Origin: JANQEA01 sp964466035
GTDB lineage: Bacteria > Bipolaricaulota > Bipolaricaulia > UBA7950 > UBA9294
NCBI GenBank assembly: GCA_964466035.1
Contig: CAYXLR010000015.1
Location: forward strand, 1 to 51,274
Length of the DNA: 51,274 nt
Reading direction: 5' to 3'
The translations under genes and the position numbers were made by a program. Under the pieces are notes generated by a model. The model did no database searches and was not told the origin of the DNA. It saw only the letters and a list, made by a program, of their open reading frames with translations. This document shows, piece by piece, positions 17,120 through 26,153 of this stretch (within the stretch, counting starts at the first letter, position 1; each line of letters begins with the position of its first letter).

Positions 17120-17551
17120 ATGAGGATCCGCGATCTCGAGCCGGAGGACTACGACGAGCTGATCGCTCTGTGGGACGCGGCCGGCCTCCCGTATCGGCCG
17201 CGCGGCCGGGACGGGCGCGATCGGATCGCGCGCGAGATCGCGGAGGGCCGCTCGATCTTCCTCGCGGCCGAAGGGCGGGGAGGGAGGCTGGTCGGCGCCG
17301 TTCTCGGGACGCACGACGGCCGGAAGGGGTGGATCAATCGCCTCGCCGTCCTGCCGGAGCGCCGCGGGCGAGGGATCGGGAGCGCGCTGGTCGCCACGGT
17401 GGAGGAGAGGCTCCGGGCGATGGGGATCGAGATCGTCACCTGTCTGATCGAGGACTGGAACGAGGCGTCGATGGCCTTCTTCGAGCGGATCGGCTACGTC
17501 CGACATCCGGACATCGTCTACTTCTCGAAGCGGCGATCCCCGGAGACTTAG
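17120..17551 (+). CDS. GNAT-family N-acetyltransferase
   Basis: A 143-residue acetyl-CoA-dependent acyltransferase. The domain is complete: MRIRDLEPEDYDELIALW (beta1-alpha1), INRLAVLPERRGRGIGSALV carrying the R/Q-x-x-G-x-G/A acetyl-CoA loop, and the C-terminal EDWNEASMAFFERIGYVR. The C-terminal part resembles RimI-like proteins, but the acceptor is unknown. ATG 17120 follows AGGAGGG at 9 nt. It ends 16 nt before the end of the opposite-strand lipoprotein gene. Confidence 0.85.
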   Translation: MRIRDLEPEDYDELIALWDAAGLPYRPRGRDGRDRIAREIAEGRSIFLAAEGRGGRLVGAVLGTHDGRKGWINRLAVLPERRGRGIGSALVATVEERLRAMGIEIVTCLIEDWNEASMAFFERIGYVRHPDIVYFSKRRSPET

Positions 17552-17567
17552 GTCGCCGCCGTTCCCG

Positions 17568-17969
17568 TCAGACGCTCGGTTCGACCGGCAGGTTCGGCAG
17601 GATGATCGTCTCCTGCTGGCCTTCCTCGGAGGTCAGGCCGCGCTCGTCCCGTACGAAGAGCGCGATCGTGTACTCGCCATCGAACGGGTAGCGCACGCGG
17701 AGGATCGGGACCGTGACGACCTTGGTGTATTCCAGCGGCGTCAGGATCTCCACGTCGTCTCCGAACGTCCACATGTAGTCGGCGATCGCGTCGCCGTCGG
17801 GGTCCGACGACGACGAGGCGTCGAGATCGACGACGAGGGGGTCCTCCGTCACGTTGTAGAGCACGACGAACGACGCGGTCGGCGGCCGGCTGAGGAGAAA
17901 GCAGCCGGCGACGAGGGCGAGCGCCGCGAGCAGGACGGCGAGACCGGCGATCCATCTCGCTCTGTTCAT
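17568..17969 (-). CDS. Lipoprotein with a PKD-like domain
   Basis: A 133-residue exported lipoprotein. The signal peptide MNRARWIAGLAVLLAALALV leads to a lipobox LVAG-C (Cys23 or nearby). The mature part has the PKD signature: TASFVVLYNV, then DASSSSDPDGDAIADYMWTF with a GDD turn, and a final strand-rich half. PKD domains bind proteins or polysaccharides at the cell surface. The start is set at 17969 by the signal peptide and a GGGAGG ribosome-binding site; in-frame starts further upstream have neither. Confidence 0.8.
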   Translation of the reverse strand: MNRARWIAGLAVLLAALALVAGCFLLSRPPTASFVVLYNVTEDPLVVDLDASSSSDPDGDAIADYMWTFGDDVEILTPLEYTKVVTVPILRVRYPFDGEYTIALFVRDERGLTSEEGQQETIILPNLPVEPSV

Positions 17970-18076
17970 GTTGGCCTCCCTTCGACGCAGCATAGCGGAA
18001 AGGCGGGCGACGTGTCGAGGGTCCGACGGGTTCAAGCGCCGGCGGAGCGCACCGCTCTCGCGACCGGGTCGCCGGC

Positions 18077-18098
18077 GCGAGCACCTGGAGGTGCTCGC
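18077..18098 (-). terminator. Terminator-like hairpin after the minus operon
   Basis: A perfect 9-bp stem (18077-18085 with 18090-18098) around a 4-nt loop, 9 nt past the stop of the FAD subunit gene. No T-run follows on the minus strand, so it may act as a Rho-dependent or stability element rather than a classic intrinsic terminator. Confidence 0.45.
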
Positions 18099-18107
18099 GG
18101 ATCGCCC

Positions 18108-18968
18108 TCAGGAGCGTGTATGCAGATCAGATCTGGATATTGCAATCTGCAGGGCTCTTGCCACTAGGTCGCCGATGACCCGCGAACGGTACCCCGCCGT
18201 CGCGCGGACGTCGGAGATCGGCGAAACGGCCTCGATCGCGAGACGCTTCGCTTCGGCGATCGCACCGTCGGTCAGCGGTGCACCCCGGAGGCGCTCCTCG
18301 ACGGCGCGAAGACGGATCGGCGTCGGCGCCACCGATCCGGCGGCGAGCCGCGCTTCGGCGATCCGGCCGTCTTCGGTCCGAAGCAGCGCGCCGAGCGACG
18401 CGATCGCGATCGTCAGCGCGCGTCGCTTCCCGACCTTGTGGTAGAAGGTGTCGTACCCCGTCTTCGGGATCGGCACGCGCACCGTGCGGACGAACTCGCT
18501 GGATCCGAGCGCGGTCCGCCCGGGCCCGACGAAGAAGCTATCGAGCGGCACGGTCCGCTCGCCGCCGACCCCGACGAGGACGAGCTCGGCGTCGTACAGG
18601 AGGAGCGGGATCGCGCTGTCGGCCGCGGGCGACGCGTTGACGAGATTCCCGCCGAGGGTCCCTCGATTGCGGATCTGGACCGACCCGAGTGCGCGGAGCG
18701 CCGCCGAGAGGAGGGGAAGCGCATCCCGGACGTCCGGCGAAGCGAGGACGTCGCTCTCCGGGACGGCCGCGCCGATCTCGATCGCGCGCTCGGTCCGACG
18801 GATCCCTTGCAAGGTCGGGACGCGGCCGATGTCGACCAGCAGGCCGGGTCGGACGAGTCCGCCGCGGATCTTGACGAGCAGGTCGGTCCCCCCGGACAGG
18901 ATCGCGGCGGCCGGGTCGGACAGAGCGGCGATCAGCTCGGCCTCGTCGGCTACGCGTTGGTAGCGCAT
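18108..18968 (-). CDS. Molybdenum hydroxylase FAD-binding subunit (first copy)
   Basis: A 286-residue medium subunit of the xanthine dehydrogenase/CO dehydrogenase (CoxM/XdhB) family, which passes electrons from the 2Fe-2S clusters to NAD+ or another acceptor. FAD-loop motifs are AAAILSGGTDLLVKIRGG (about residues 19-36) and RNRGTLGGNLVNASPAAD (TIGGN motif). The C-terminal CO_deh_flav_C part includes FYHKVGKRRALTIAIASLGA. It is the last gene of the minus operon and overlaps the MobA-like gene by 19 nt. No molybdopterin subunit lies in this operon. Confidence 0.9.
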   Translation of the reverse strand: MRYQRVADEAELIAALSDPAAAILSGGTDLLVKIRGGLVRPGLLVDIGRVPTLQGIRRTERAIEIGAAVPESDVLASPDVRDALPLLSAALRALGSVQIRNRGTLGGNLVNASPAADSAIPLLLYDAELVLVGVGGERTVPLDSFFVGPGRTALGSSEFVRTVRVPIPKTGYDTFYHKVGKRRALTIAIASLGALLRTEDGRIAEARLAAGSVAPTPIRLRAVEERLRGAPLTDGAIAEAKRLAIEAVSPISDVRATAGYRSRVIGDLVARALQIAISRSDLHTRS

Positions 18969-19552
18969 GCGCGGTTCCCCTCCCACGCGGCGAGGTCCGC
19001 CGGTCGATCGATGTCGTGGACGGAGCCCGGATCGTCGGTGTCGACGGTCACAAGCTCCGCCCGGTGGGCTTCGATGTACGCGCGCCCTCCCGCGTCGCCC
19101 GACAGCGCCTCGCGCAGCCCCGGGACGTGCGAGCGGTGGAAGAAGACGGGGAACCCCCGACGCCCCGCGTGGACCGGCGCGGCGATCGAAGCGCCGGCCT
19201 CCGCCGCCCGAAGCACGGCGCGGATCGTCTCGGTCCGGACGAACGGCATGTCGGCGTGGAAGACGAGGACGCCCGGAGCCTCGGCGGGCACGGCGTCGAG
19301 CCCGAGACGGAGCGATCGGCTCATCCCGGCCTCCGGCCTGTCGTTCTCGACCGCGGTGCACTCGGTCAGATCGACCGCGGCCGCGATCGACCGTCCAGAC
19401 TCCGCCCCGAGGACGACGATCGGCCGTCCGATCCCCGCGGCGCGAATCCGCCCGAGGATCCGCGAGAGCGCCGGCTCTCCGTCGATCGGCGTCAACGGCT
19501 TGATCCCGCCCATCCGCGTCGCGAGGCCGGCGGCGAGGACGATCGCCTCCAT
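18950..19552 (-). CDS. MobA/MocA-like molybdenum cofactor nucleotidyltransferase
   Basis: A 200-residue NTP-transferase. The N-terminal VLAAGLATRMGGIKPLTPID is the pyrophosphorylase signature LAAGxSxRMGxxK, and VFHADMPFVRTETI carries the metal-binding Asp. MocA adds CMP, and MobA GMP, to molybdopterin. Homologues beside xanthine-dehydrogenase-type enzymes (such as YgfJ in E. coli) are thought to mature the cofactor of that enzyme. The start at 19552 overlaps the stop of the 2Fe-2S gene by 1 nt, so a role in maturing the local hydroxylase is likely. Confidence 0.88.
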   Translation of the reverse strand: MEAIVLAAGLATRMGGIKPLTPIDGEPALSRILGRIRAAGIGRPIVVLGAESGRSIAAAVDLTECTAVENDRPEAGMSRSLRLGLDAVPAEAPGVLVFHADMPFVRTETIRAVLRAAEAGASIAAPVHAGRRGFPVFFHRSHVPGLREALSGDAGGRAYIEAHRAELVTVDTDDPGSVHDIDRPADLAAWEGNRACATNA

Positions 19553-20022
19553 CAGGCGCCCTCCTGCGTCCGCTCGGCCGCGAGGCGCACGGCGTCGACG
19601 ATCTTGCCGTACCCGGTGCAGCGGCACAGATTCCCTTCGAGCGCGGTGAGGATCTCGTCGTCGGTCGGGTCGGGGATCTCGTTCAGCAGCGCGTAGGCCG
19701 ACATGACGAACCCCGGCGTGCAGAAGCCACACTGAACCCCGCCGGCGTCGACGAACGCCTGCTGGATCGGATGGAGTCGGTCCCCGTCCGCGAGCCCCTC
19801 GATCGTCAGCACCTCCGTGCCGTCCGCCTGTGCCGCCAGAACGAGGCACGAGTTGACCGGACGGCCGTCGATCAGCACGGTGCACGCGCCGCACTCCCCC
19901 TCGCCGCACCCCTCCTTCGTCCCGGTCAGGTGGAGGTCCTCGCGGAGCAGATCGAGCAGCCGGGTCTCGGCGTCGACCTCGCCCTCGTGCGGCCTCCCGT
20001 TCACCGTCAGTCGGATCTTCAT
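19552..20022 (-). CDS. Molybdenum hydroxylase 2Fe-2S subunit (first copy)
   Basis: A 156-residue small subunit with two [2Fe-2S] clusters. The N-terminal plant-type ferredoxin fold has EGCGEGECGACTVLIDG plus the later Cys in NSCLVLA. The C-terminal helical domain has QCGFCTPGFVMSA and NLCRCTGYGKIV. All eight Cys ligands are present. It carries electrons from the Mo site to FAD. The start overlaps the preceding PLP-enzyme gene by 4 nt. Confidence 0.93.
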   Translation of the reverse strand: MKIRLTVNGRPHEGEVDAETRLLDLLREDLHLTGTKEGCGEGECGACTVLIDGRPVNSCLVLAAQADGTEVLTIEGLADGDRLHPIQQAFVDAGGVQCGFCTPGFVMSAYALLNEIPDPTDDEILTALEGNLCRCTGYGKIVDAVRLAAERTQEGA

Positions 20023-21257
20023 ACGTGCTCCTCGATCGCGCGCAGCGAAGGCTCGATCACGATCGGCTCTCCGACCGTCCGCTTCGCCGAGGCGACGTCC
20101 TTCAGTCCGTTCCCCGTGATCATAACCGCCGCCGACTTCCCGGCGAGGTCGCCCGTCTCGGCGAGCCGGCGGAGGCCGGCGAGCGCCGCGGCACCGGCCG
20201 GCTCCGCGAAGACGCCGGTGCGCCGCGCAAGGAAGGCGATCGCGTCGAGGATCGCGGCGTCCGGGACGGTGACGAAGCGGCCGCCGTTCGCGCGAACGTA
20301 CTTGACCGCCTTGACGACGTCGCGCGGCGCCCCGACACAGATGGAGTCGGCGACGGTCGACGCTTCGACGTCCTCGATGTCGACGTCCCCTCCCTCGTAG
20401 CGGGCGAAGGCGCGGGCGATCGGCGCCGCTCCCTCGGCTTGGACCCCGACGACCTGCGGCGATCGGCCGATCAGACCGATCCTCTCGAGTTCGGCGAATC
20501 CCTTGCAGATCCCGCTGATCACCGAGCCGTCGCCGACGGAGACGAAGACGACGTCCGGAGGGTTCCAGTCCGTCTGCTCCGCCAGCTCGAGCGCGCCGGT
20601 CTTCTTCCCCTCGACGAGGTATGGGTTGACGGCCGCCGACCGGTTGTACCAGCCGAACGCGTCGGCCGCTTCGGCGGCGAGGTCGTACGCGGCGTCGTAG
20701 GAGCCGTCGACGAGGAAGACCTTCGCGCCGTAGACGAGAAGCTGCGCGACCTTCGCCTCCGGGGCCGTCACCGGCACGAAGAGGATCGTCTCGAGCGGCG
20801 TCGCCGCGGCGAAGCCGGCGAGCGAGCTGGCCGCGTTCCCGGTCGACGCGCACGTCACGACCGGCCGGTTCTTCTCCTGGGCCTTGATGACGACGACCGA
20901 GCTGGCCCGGTCCTTGTACGACGCGGTCGGGTTCTGGCCGTCGTCCTTGACGATCAGCCCGGAGAGGCCGAGCTCGGACGCGAGGTCCGGGTATCGATAC
21001 GCCGGTGTCCAGCCGACGCGGAGCGGCTGGATGTACTCGCCGCTCGCGATCGGGAGGAGCGGGAGATATCGCCACATCGACGCGGCCCCGGTTCGGGCGA
21101 ACGTCTCCCGCGTCAGCTCGCGCTTCAGCCCCCCGTAGTCGTACAGCACCTCGAGGGTCCCCCGGCGCGGGCCGCACGCCGGGCAGGTGTAGTCGATTCG
21201 GTCCGGATCGTACTCCGCCCCGCAGGTGATGCAGCGGAGGGTCGCGATCCGGCCCAT
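20019..21257 (-). CDS. Threonine synthase-like PLP enzyme in a purine-catabolic operon
   Basis: A 412-residue fold-type II PLP enzyme. The N-terminus has a zinc ribbon (LRCITCGAEYD...YTCPACG), as in one class of threonine synthase. The PLP lysine lies in GQNPTASYKDRASS, the phosphate-binding loop is probably TCASTGNAASSLAGFAAA, and a C-terminal VMITGNGLKD ends the core. By sequence it would be called ThrC. Yet it is locked by 1-nt and 4-nt overlaps between ygfK and a hydroxylase subunit, with no homoserine kinase or dehydrogenase near. In E. coli and gut purine degraders this locus holds YgeX, diaminopropionate ammonia-lyase, also fold-type II. A similar amino-acid lyase role here is inference. 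Confidence 0.8.
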   Translation of the reverse strand: MGRIATLRCITCGAEYDPDRIDYTCPACGPRRGTLEVLYDYGGLKRELTRETFARTGAASMWRYLPLLPIASGEYIQPLRVGWTPAYRYPDLASELGLSGLIVKDDGQNPTASYKDRASSVVVIKAQEKNRPVVTCASTGNAASSLAGFAAATPLETILFVPVTAPEAKVAQLLVYGAKVFLVDGSYDAAYDLAAEAADAFGWYNRSAAVNPYLVEGKKTGALELAEQTDWNPPDVVFVSVGDGSVISGICKGFAELERIGLIGRSPQVVGVQAEGAAPIARAFARYEGGDVDIEDVEASTVADSICVGAPRDVVKAVKYVRANGGRFVTVPDAAILDAIAFLARRTGVFAEPAGAAALAGLRRLAETGDLAGKSAAVMITGNGLKDVASAKRTVGEPIVIEPSLRAIEEHV

Positions 21258-24200
21258 CAGCCGGCGCTCCCTTCCGGCTCCGTTGCGATCGGGAGGTAGG
21301 CGGCCGTCTCCGCGATTCCGGTCAGAAGGACGGCCATCTCGATCGCCGGACGGAGGGAGATCGCGCCTTCGAAGGGGCCCTTCGGCTCGATCGTGCCGAC
21401 GGTGAAGCCCGCCGTGAGACGGGCTCGGACCTCCGGCCCGTCGTACGAGAAGCCGTCGTCGGTCCGGACGAGCCGCGCCTCGCGGCCGCCGGCCCGCCGG
21501 TGGATCGTCCCGCCCTCGACGAAGAACGCGTTGTCCCGCTCGGCCTCGTACGCCTCCCTCCGGAGGAAGAGGCGCGGCTTGTCGCGGTACGGCTCCCCGT
21601 CGTGGACGCAGAACGTGGCGCAGTTGCCGCACTCGTTGCACAGGTCGTCGACGTGGAGGATCTGTCGCTCCTGCGTGATCGCCACCGACTCCTCTCCGAC
21701 GGTCTCGAGCCGGCCGTCTCGGAGCTCGAGGATCGGCAGGCGCACGTCGACCGTGGGCACGCGGATCGAGACGTTCGCCCGGTTCGGGCAGACCTCGACG
21801 CACCGGTCGCAGAGGATCCGGCATTGGAGGCAACGCTCCGCTTCGGCGCGGGCCGCGGCCTCACCGAGCGTCGCCTCGACGAGGTCGAACCCGGTCCGCG
21901 CCTCGACCGGGAGGAAGGCCGGTCGGCGCTGGGTCGACCGGCGCGCCTTGGCGACCTTCAGCCGCCGGACCTCCTCTTCCGACACGGTTCGCTCGGGGAT
22001 CGGCGGGGCCGAGAACGGGACGCCGAGATCCTCGGCGATCGCTTCGGCGGCCCGCCGGCCGTCGGCGCACGCTTCGATGATGATCGCCGGTCCGCGCGCG
22101 ATGTCGCCGCCGGCGTAGACGCGCTCGGCTTCGGTTCGCCCGGTGGATCCGTCGACCCGGACCCGGCCGCCTTCGTGCATCACGACGCCGCTTCCGCCGA
22201 GGAACCGGGCGTCGCTTCGCTGCCCGGTGGCGAGGAGGACCGCGGTCGCCGGAAGTGCGAACGCGCTCCCCTCGAGCGGGACCGGGCGCCTCCGCCCGTC
22301 CTCGTCCGGCTCGCCGAGCTCGTTGCGGACGCAGTCGAGGCCGACGACGCGGCCGTCCTCGACCCGCATGCGGATCGGCGACGCGAGCTCCAGAAGCTCG
22401 TTCCCTTCGGCGAGGAGGTCGTCGATCTCGTCGACCTCGGCCGGCATCTCGGCCCGGCCTCGACGGTAGACGACGGTCGCCGGACGCCCGGTCAGCCGTC
22501 GTGCGGTCCGGGCGGCGTCCATCGCCGTGTTCCCGCCGCCGATCACGACGACGCGGTCGCCGAGCTCCGGCGGGTCACCGCGCGCAACGCGCTCGAGGAA
22601 GTCGAGCGCGCCGTGGACGCCGTCGGCGTCGATCCCTTCGATGTCGAGGCCGGCGTCCCGCGAGAAGCCGCACGCGACGTAGACGGCGTCGAACCCCTCG
22701 GCGAGAAGCGCCTCCGGGGGCGTCTCGATCCGGTGGTCGCACTCGATCGCGACCCCGAGCCGCTCGATCCGGGAGACGTCGGCGCGGACGACCTCCTCCG
22801 GAAGACGGAACGCCGGGGCGATCGCGAGCATCCCGCCGGGACGGTCCTTCGCCTCGAACACGGTGACGCCGATTCCGCTCGAAGCGAGGTAGTACGCCGC
22901 GGCGAGACCGGACGGCCCGCTCCCGACCACGGCGACGCGTTTCCCGGTCTCCGGAGCGGCCGGAGCCGCGGCGACCCCACGCTCGGCCGCGAATCGCTTC
23001 AGCCGCCGGATGGCGACCGGCTCGTCGTAAACGTTCCGCGTGCAGCGGGTCTGGCACAGGTGGGTGCAGACGTATCCGGTCACGCCAGGGAGCGGATTCC
23101 GATGGAGGATCGTCGCGAGGGCGCGATCGTCCTCCCCTTCGGCGAGCCAGTGGGCGTACTCCGGGACGTCCTGGCAGACGGCGCACCGCGCGACGCACGG
23201 CGGCTCGATGCAGTCGAACGGCTCGAGCGCCGACGCGACCTTCGGGAGGCCGTGTGGGCGATACGCCTTCTTGTACCGCGGATCGACGCGCGCCGCCCGG
23301 GCGAGCGCGGCGAGGCTTTCCCTCCTGTCGGAGGCGAGGCCCTCCAGGCCGCTCGCGCCGCGCCGGTCGATCTCGGCCTCGATCCGCTCCAGGTACTGCG
23401 CGAGTCGTCCGTAGCCGCCGGGCTTCAGCAGGTCGGAGGCGACCGTCACCGGGAGGGCGCCGGCGGAGAGAACGTCGGCCACGTTGAGCGCGTCGGCGCC
23501 GGCGGAGTAGGAGACGTTCAGATCGCCGTCGAGCGCCTCGACCAGCCGATGGAAGAGGGTGACCGTAATCGGATACAGCGCCCGTCCGGACATGTACATC
23601 TCCTCGCCGGGGAGGACGCCGCGGTGATTCGCCATCGCGAGGGTGTTGGAAAGCTTGACGCCGAACGTCAGCCCGCGGTCGGACGCGGTCGCCTTCAGGG
23701 AACGGATCAGCTCGATCGCTCGGTCGTACGGAAGGTCGTGCTCGAAGACGGCGTCCGGGATGTCGATCGATCGATACCCGAGGTCTTCGTGGAGGATCCG
23801 AAGGACGGCCTCCTTCCCGAGGAGGGTCGGGTTCAGCTTGACGGTCGTGTGGAGGCCCCGCTCCTCGAGCAGGTAGCGGGCGATCTTCTCGATCTCGTCC
23901 GGCGGGCAGCCGTGCATCGTCGAGAGGGTGACGGAGTCGACGATTCGGGGGGGGATCTCGATGTCGGCGAACTGCGGATAACGTCGGCGAAGGATCGCCC
24001 GGACGGTCTCGATCCCCTCGGCCGCGTGCTCCAGCCCGTCCATGAACGCCTGCATCGGCGGGCTGAGGATCCCGGCGAGATCGTAGCCGACGCTCATGTT
24101 GAAGATCGTGCCGAACGGGGCGCGCTCGAAACCGAGGACGCGCCGGAGGACGTGGACGAGGACCCACGCCTTGACGTACTCGCCGAGGGATTCGCGGAGT

Positions 24201-24547
24201 CGGAGCTCCTGCGACCACTCGACGTTGTACCCCTCGTCCTCCATGTCGATGCACGGCCGCGGGATCTCCAGCTCGTCCATGATCTGGACGGTCTTCAGCT
24301 CGATGAATCGACCGCCGCACAGCCACGCGGTGAGGACGTTCTGCGCCAGTTGGGTGTGCGGGCCGGCGGCCGGGCCGATCGGCGTGGCGAGGTGGTGCCC
24401 GAACAGGCGGCTCGCGTACGGCGCGTCGTCGCGCGGCACGAAGAACAGCTCCTCGGGCACGCCGAAGATCGCCCGCTCCGCCTCCAGCTCCTTCAAAATC
24501 CAGCCGAGGAGGTCCTCGAACGACAGGGTTCGCATGCGGTCGGACAT
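21257..24547 (-). CDS. ygfK: YgfK-type oxidoreductase (putative selenate reductase subunit)
   Basis: A 1096-residue multidomain iron-sulfur flavoprotein. The N-terminal 400 or so residues resemble dihydroorotate/dihydropyrimidine dehydrogenase barrels (ATPIGPAAGPHTQLAQN; TVKLNPTLLGK). A GltD-like cysteine domain follows (FDCIEPPCVARCAVCQDVPE; YVCTHLCQTRCTRN). Next come two Rossmann folds for FAD and NAD(P)H (VAVVGSGPSGLAAAYYLA near 539; VVVIGGGNTAMDAARTARRL). Iron-sulfur motifs close it (CLQCRILCDRCVEVCPN; CNECGNCATFC near 970). YgfK is known from E. coli and from gut purine-degrading operons, next to ssnA and xdh genes. Here ssnA lies 13 nt upstream. It probably reduces a purine-ring product with NAD(P)H (inference). 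Confidence 0.9.
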   Translation of the reverse strand: MSDRMRTLSFEDLLGWILKELEAERAIFGVPEELFFVPRDDAPYASRLFGHHLATPIGPAAGPHTQLAQNVLTAWLCGGRFIELKTVQIMDELEIPRPCIDMEDEGYNVEWSQELRLRESLGEYVKAWVLVHVLRRVLGFERAPFGTIFNMSVGYDLAGILSPPMQAFMDGLEHAAEGIETVRAILRRRYPQFADIEIPPRIVDSVTLSTMHGCPPDEIEKIARYLLEERGLHTTVKLNPTLLGKEAVLRILHEDLGYRSIDIPDAVFEHDLPYDRAIELIRSLKATASDRGLTFGVKLSNTLAMANHRGVLPGEEMYMSGRALYPITVTLFHRLVEALDGDLNVSYSAGADALNVADVLSAGALPVTVASDLLKPGGYGRLAQYLERIEAEIDRRGASGLEGLASDRRESLAALARAARVDPRYKKAYRPHGLPKVASALEPFDCIEPPCVARCAVCQDVPEYAHWLAEGEDDRALATILHRNPLPGVTGYVCTHLCQTRCTRNVYDEPVAIRRLKRFAAERGVAAAPAAPETGKRVAVVGSGPSGLAAAYYLASSGIGVTVFEAKDRPGGMLAIAPAFRLPEEVVRADVSRIERLGVAIECDHRIETPPEALLAEGFDAVYVACGFSRDAGLDIEGIDADGVHGALDFLERVARGDPPELGDRVVVIGGGNTAMDAARTARRLTGRPATVVYRRGRAEMPAEVDEIDDLLAEGNELLELASPIRMRVEDGRVVGLDCVRNELGEPDEDGRRRPVPLEGSAFALPATAVLLATGQRSDARFLGGSGVVMHEGGRVRVDGSTGRTEAERVYAGGDIARGPAIIIEACADGRRAAEAIAEDLGVPFSAPPIPERTVSEEEVRRLKVAKARRSTQRRPAFLPVEARTGFDLVEATLGEAAARAEAERCLQCRILCDRCVEVCPNRANVSIRVPTVDVRLPILELRDGRLETVGEESVAITQERQILHVDDLCNECGNCATFCVHDGEPYRDKPRLFLRREAYEAERDNAFFVEGGTIHRRAGGREARLVRTDDGFSYDGPEVRARLTAGFTVGTIEPKGPFEGAISLRPAIEMAVLLTGIAETAAYLPIATEPEGSAG

Positions 24548-24560
24548 CGGAATTCCCTTC

Positions 24561-25898
24561 TTACCCCAGGCGGTCCCAGAGGCGGTCCGCTTGCTCGCGC
24601 GCGTGGGCGTAGACGGCCTCTTCGTCCACGTCGACGAACGCACCGTCCCGCAGGATCGCCCGACCGGCGACGAACAGGTCCGCGACGCGGAGGGAGTGGA
24701 CGGCGGTCCCGAACAGTAGATGGCCGAGGACGTTCTCCGAGCGGAGCGGTGTCGGCGGGGCGTAGTCCAACAGCGCGATGTCGGCCGGGGCGCCCGGCGC
24801 GATCCGGCCGAGCTCGACCCCGAGCAGCCGCCCCGCGATCCGGGGGTTGTTCTCAAACAGGAGGGCGCGGAGGGCGTCGAACCCGCCGGCGAGCGGATCG
24901 GATCGACCGTGCTTCTGCAGGATCCCGGCGGTGAACAGCTCGGCGAGCATGTTCGCGCCGAGCCCGTCGGTGCCGAGCCCGGTCAGGACGCCTCGCTCGA
25001 GGAATCCGGGCAGGTCGAACAGGCCGACGGCGTTGTTCATGTTCGACCGGGGGTTGTGGACGACGACGGCGTCGCGCTCGGCGACGAGGTCCTTCTCCGA
25101 TCCGTCGACGTGGAGGCAGTGGACGAGGATCGAGTTCGGTCGGACGAGGCCGTGGCGGTCGAGCCGCTCGACGACCCGCAGCCCGTGGTCCGCCTCGCAC
25201 CGCGCCTCGTCCTCCGGCCCCTCGGCGACGTGGACGTGGACGCCGACCCCGTCGGGGATCGCCGAGGCGACGCGCTCGATCGTCTCCTCAGCGATCGTGA
25301 ACGACGCGTGAAGCCCGAACTGGGCCGAGAAAAGCGGGTTCGGATCGTCGATCGAATCGAGGAACCGGAGGTTCTCCTTGATCCCCCGATCGCTTCGCTC
25401 CGGGCCGTCGCGGTCGGTGAGCTCGTAGCAGAAGACGCCGCGGAGGCCGACCCGGTCGCAGACCTCTTCCTTCAGGAGGTCGAGCGATCCGGGGACGGCG
25501 TTCGGGCTGGCGTGGTGGTCGATCAGCGTGGTCACGCCGCATCGCGCCGCCTCCATCGCCCCGATCAGCACGCTCGCGCGGATCGACTCGGGATCGAGCG
25601 CCCTGTCGAGCCGCCACCACAGCTGCTCGAGGATCTCGGTGAACGACGCGGGGGCGAACGGCGAAACGGACATCCCGCGGGCCAGGCTGCTGTACAGGTG
25701 CGTGTGCGCGTTGATCAGTCCGGGAATCGCGAGCTTCCCGCCCCCGTCGATTCGCTCGGCGCCGTCGCCGATCTCGAGCGTGGCCGCACCGCCGGCGGGC
25801 GCGACGTCGACGACCCGTCCGTCCCGAATCAGGATCGCGCTCCGGTCGACGATCTCCTCGCCGGTCCAGACTGTGACGGGCGTGATCAGCGACTCCAT
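24561..25898 (-). CDS. ssnA: SsnA-type amidohydrolase (guanine deaminase-like)
   Basis: A 445-residue metal-dependent amidohydrolase, close to the length of E. coli SsnA (442). The metal motif is PGLINAHTHLYSSLARGMS; GLGTDGLGANMLAELF supplies the late Asp. The C-terminal strand segment (RVADLFVAGRAILRDGAF) is typical. SsnA homologues accompany ygfK and molybdenum hydroxylases and are proposed purine-ring aminohydrolases. It is first in the minus operon, with a good promoter at 25951-25979. I chose ATG 25898, after AGGAGGG; in-frame starts up to 26042 would cross that promoter. Confidence 0.9.
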   Translation of the reverse strand: MESLITPVTVWTGEEIVDRSAILIRDGRVVDVAPAGGAATLEIGDGAERIDGGGKLAIPGLINAHTHLYSSLARGMSVSPFAPASFTEILEQLWWRLDRALDPESIRASVLIGAMEAARCGVTTLIDHHASPNAVPGSLDLLKEEVCDRVGLRGVFCYELTDRDGPERSDRGIKENLRFLDSIDDPNPLFSAQFGLHASFTIAEETIERVASAIPDGVGVHVHVAEGPEDEARCEADHGLRVVERLDRHGLVRPNSILVHCLHVDGSEKDLVAERDAVVVHNPRSNMNNAVGLFDLPGFLERGVLTGLGTDGLGANMLAELFTAGILQKHGRSDPLAGGFDALRALLFENNPRIAGRLLGVELGRIAPGAPADIALLDYAPPTPLRSENVLGHLLFGTAVHSLRVADLFVAGRAILRDGAFVDVDEEAVYAHAREQADRLWDRLG

Positions 25899-25950
25899 GA
25901 ACCCTCCTGACGCGCGGTCTACCGGTTGGATTCGACCGGCTCGATCCTGT

Positions 25951-25979
25951 AGGATAGCTCTTGTCGGACTGCCTGACAA
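25951..25979 (-). promoter_or_regulatory. Promoter of the ssnA-ygfK operon
   Basis: On the minus strand TTGTCA (25979-25974, 5 of 6), a 17-nt spacer and TATCCT (25956-25951, 4 of 6). The start point would be near 25944, leaving a leader of about 45 nt before the ssnA ATG. This is one of the better sigma-70-type sites in the window. It lies in the 304-bp divergent gap 25899-26202. Confidence 0.55.
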
Positions 25980-26153
25980 CATCATGAGAACGCCGTTGGC
26001 GTCTTCTGTTTCGGAGGGGAAGACCGTGGCAGGCAGGACCACGAAAAGTCAACAGACATGGCCGGATTGCATGTGGAAGCGGACGAGCGGACTTCTCGTT
26101 GCGATCCGGCTTGTAGGCCTTGCGACGGTTCAGGGAAGTCGGATCGACGCGCG

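Noticed and set aside
18950..19552. Ordinary MobA for bis-MGD enzymes
   Set aside because: The operon holds xanthine-dehydrogenase-family subunits, which use mono-nucleotide or sulfurated cofactor rather than bis-MGD, so a MocA/YgfJ-like role fits better.
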